A stretch of 43,125 bases of DNA. It comes from Candidatus Zhuqueibacterota bacterium. Lineage in GTDB: Bacteria > Zhuqueibacterota > Zhuqueibacteria > Zhuqueibacterales > Zhuqueibacteraceae. Below are positions 43,084 through 43,125 of the stretch, piece after piece. Positions within the stretch are counted from its first letter, which is position 1; each line of letters begins with the position of its first letter. The DNA lies in NCBI GenBank assembly GCA_003576975.1, contig QEVD01000015.1, positions 1 to 43,125 of the forward strand, written 5' to 3'. The translations under genes were made by a program, and so were the position numbers. Below the pieces are notes generated by a model. That model did no database searches. It was given only the letters and a program-made list of their open reading frames with translations, and was not told where the DNA came from.

Positions 43084-43125
43084 GTTTAAAGTTCTTTGAA
43101 TTTGTTATTGGGCATGAATATCTTC

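Overview
The window reads as chromosomal DNA of a Gram-negative bacterium. It has an Exb/Tol-type envelope motor, a tail-specific periplasmic protease, many signal peptides and a remnant of a FlgD/T9SS-type C-terminal domain. The style of the genes (very large periplasmic TPR proteins, AgmX-type TonB protein, six-hairpin glycosidases, zinc-ribbon protein next to rnpB) suggests an uncultured member of the FCB-like groups, such as Calditrichota or candidate division KSB1. That placement is inference from gene content, not a search result. No phage or CRISPR array is visible. Mobile DNA is limited to one palindromic repeat element and a likely transposon end at the right edge.

Left part (1-11216). 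A minus-strand sugar operon encodes a solute-binding protein fused to a MalF-type permease, a MalG-type permease, a secreted six-hairpin glycosidase and the start of another likely carbohydrate enzyme that runs off the window. No ATPase gene is present. Divergent from it lie a class A beta-lactamase-like serine hydrolase and an MBL-fold hydrolase. An unrecognised ORF and an ABC-F ATPase follow.

Middle (11217-27724). This is mostly housekeeping: a stand-alone LytTR regulator, a branched-chain aminotransferase, leuS, a PTS EIIA-like protein, a DUF2914 protein, a COG1579 zinc-ribbon protein directly followed by rnpB, rfbA, a VIT-VWA protein, two tRNA-Lys genes and aspS. Three things stand out. 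A small coiled-coil gene is coupled to a RuBisCO-like protein that has lost its catalytic lysines and metal ligands. A 32-bp tandem duplication truncates aspS by 35 codons. A possible small RNA sits between a promoter and a terminator at about 18.0-18.2 kb, beside a decayed FlgD/T9SS-type domain.

Right part (27890-43125). A minus-strand operon encodes two giant periplasmic TPR/coiled-coil proteins, a small secreted protein, an ExbB/TolQ channel protein, two ExbD paralogs (one with Asn in place of the proton-carrying Asp) and an AgmX-type TonB protein. It looks like a dedicated envelope motor with its own periplasmic partners. Upstream of it lie a tail-specific protease, a small glutaredoxin-like protein and an exported thioredoxin. 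The window ends in paired direct repeats that look like the end of an insertion sequence.
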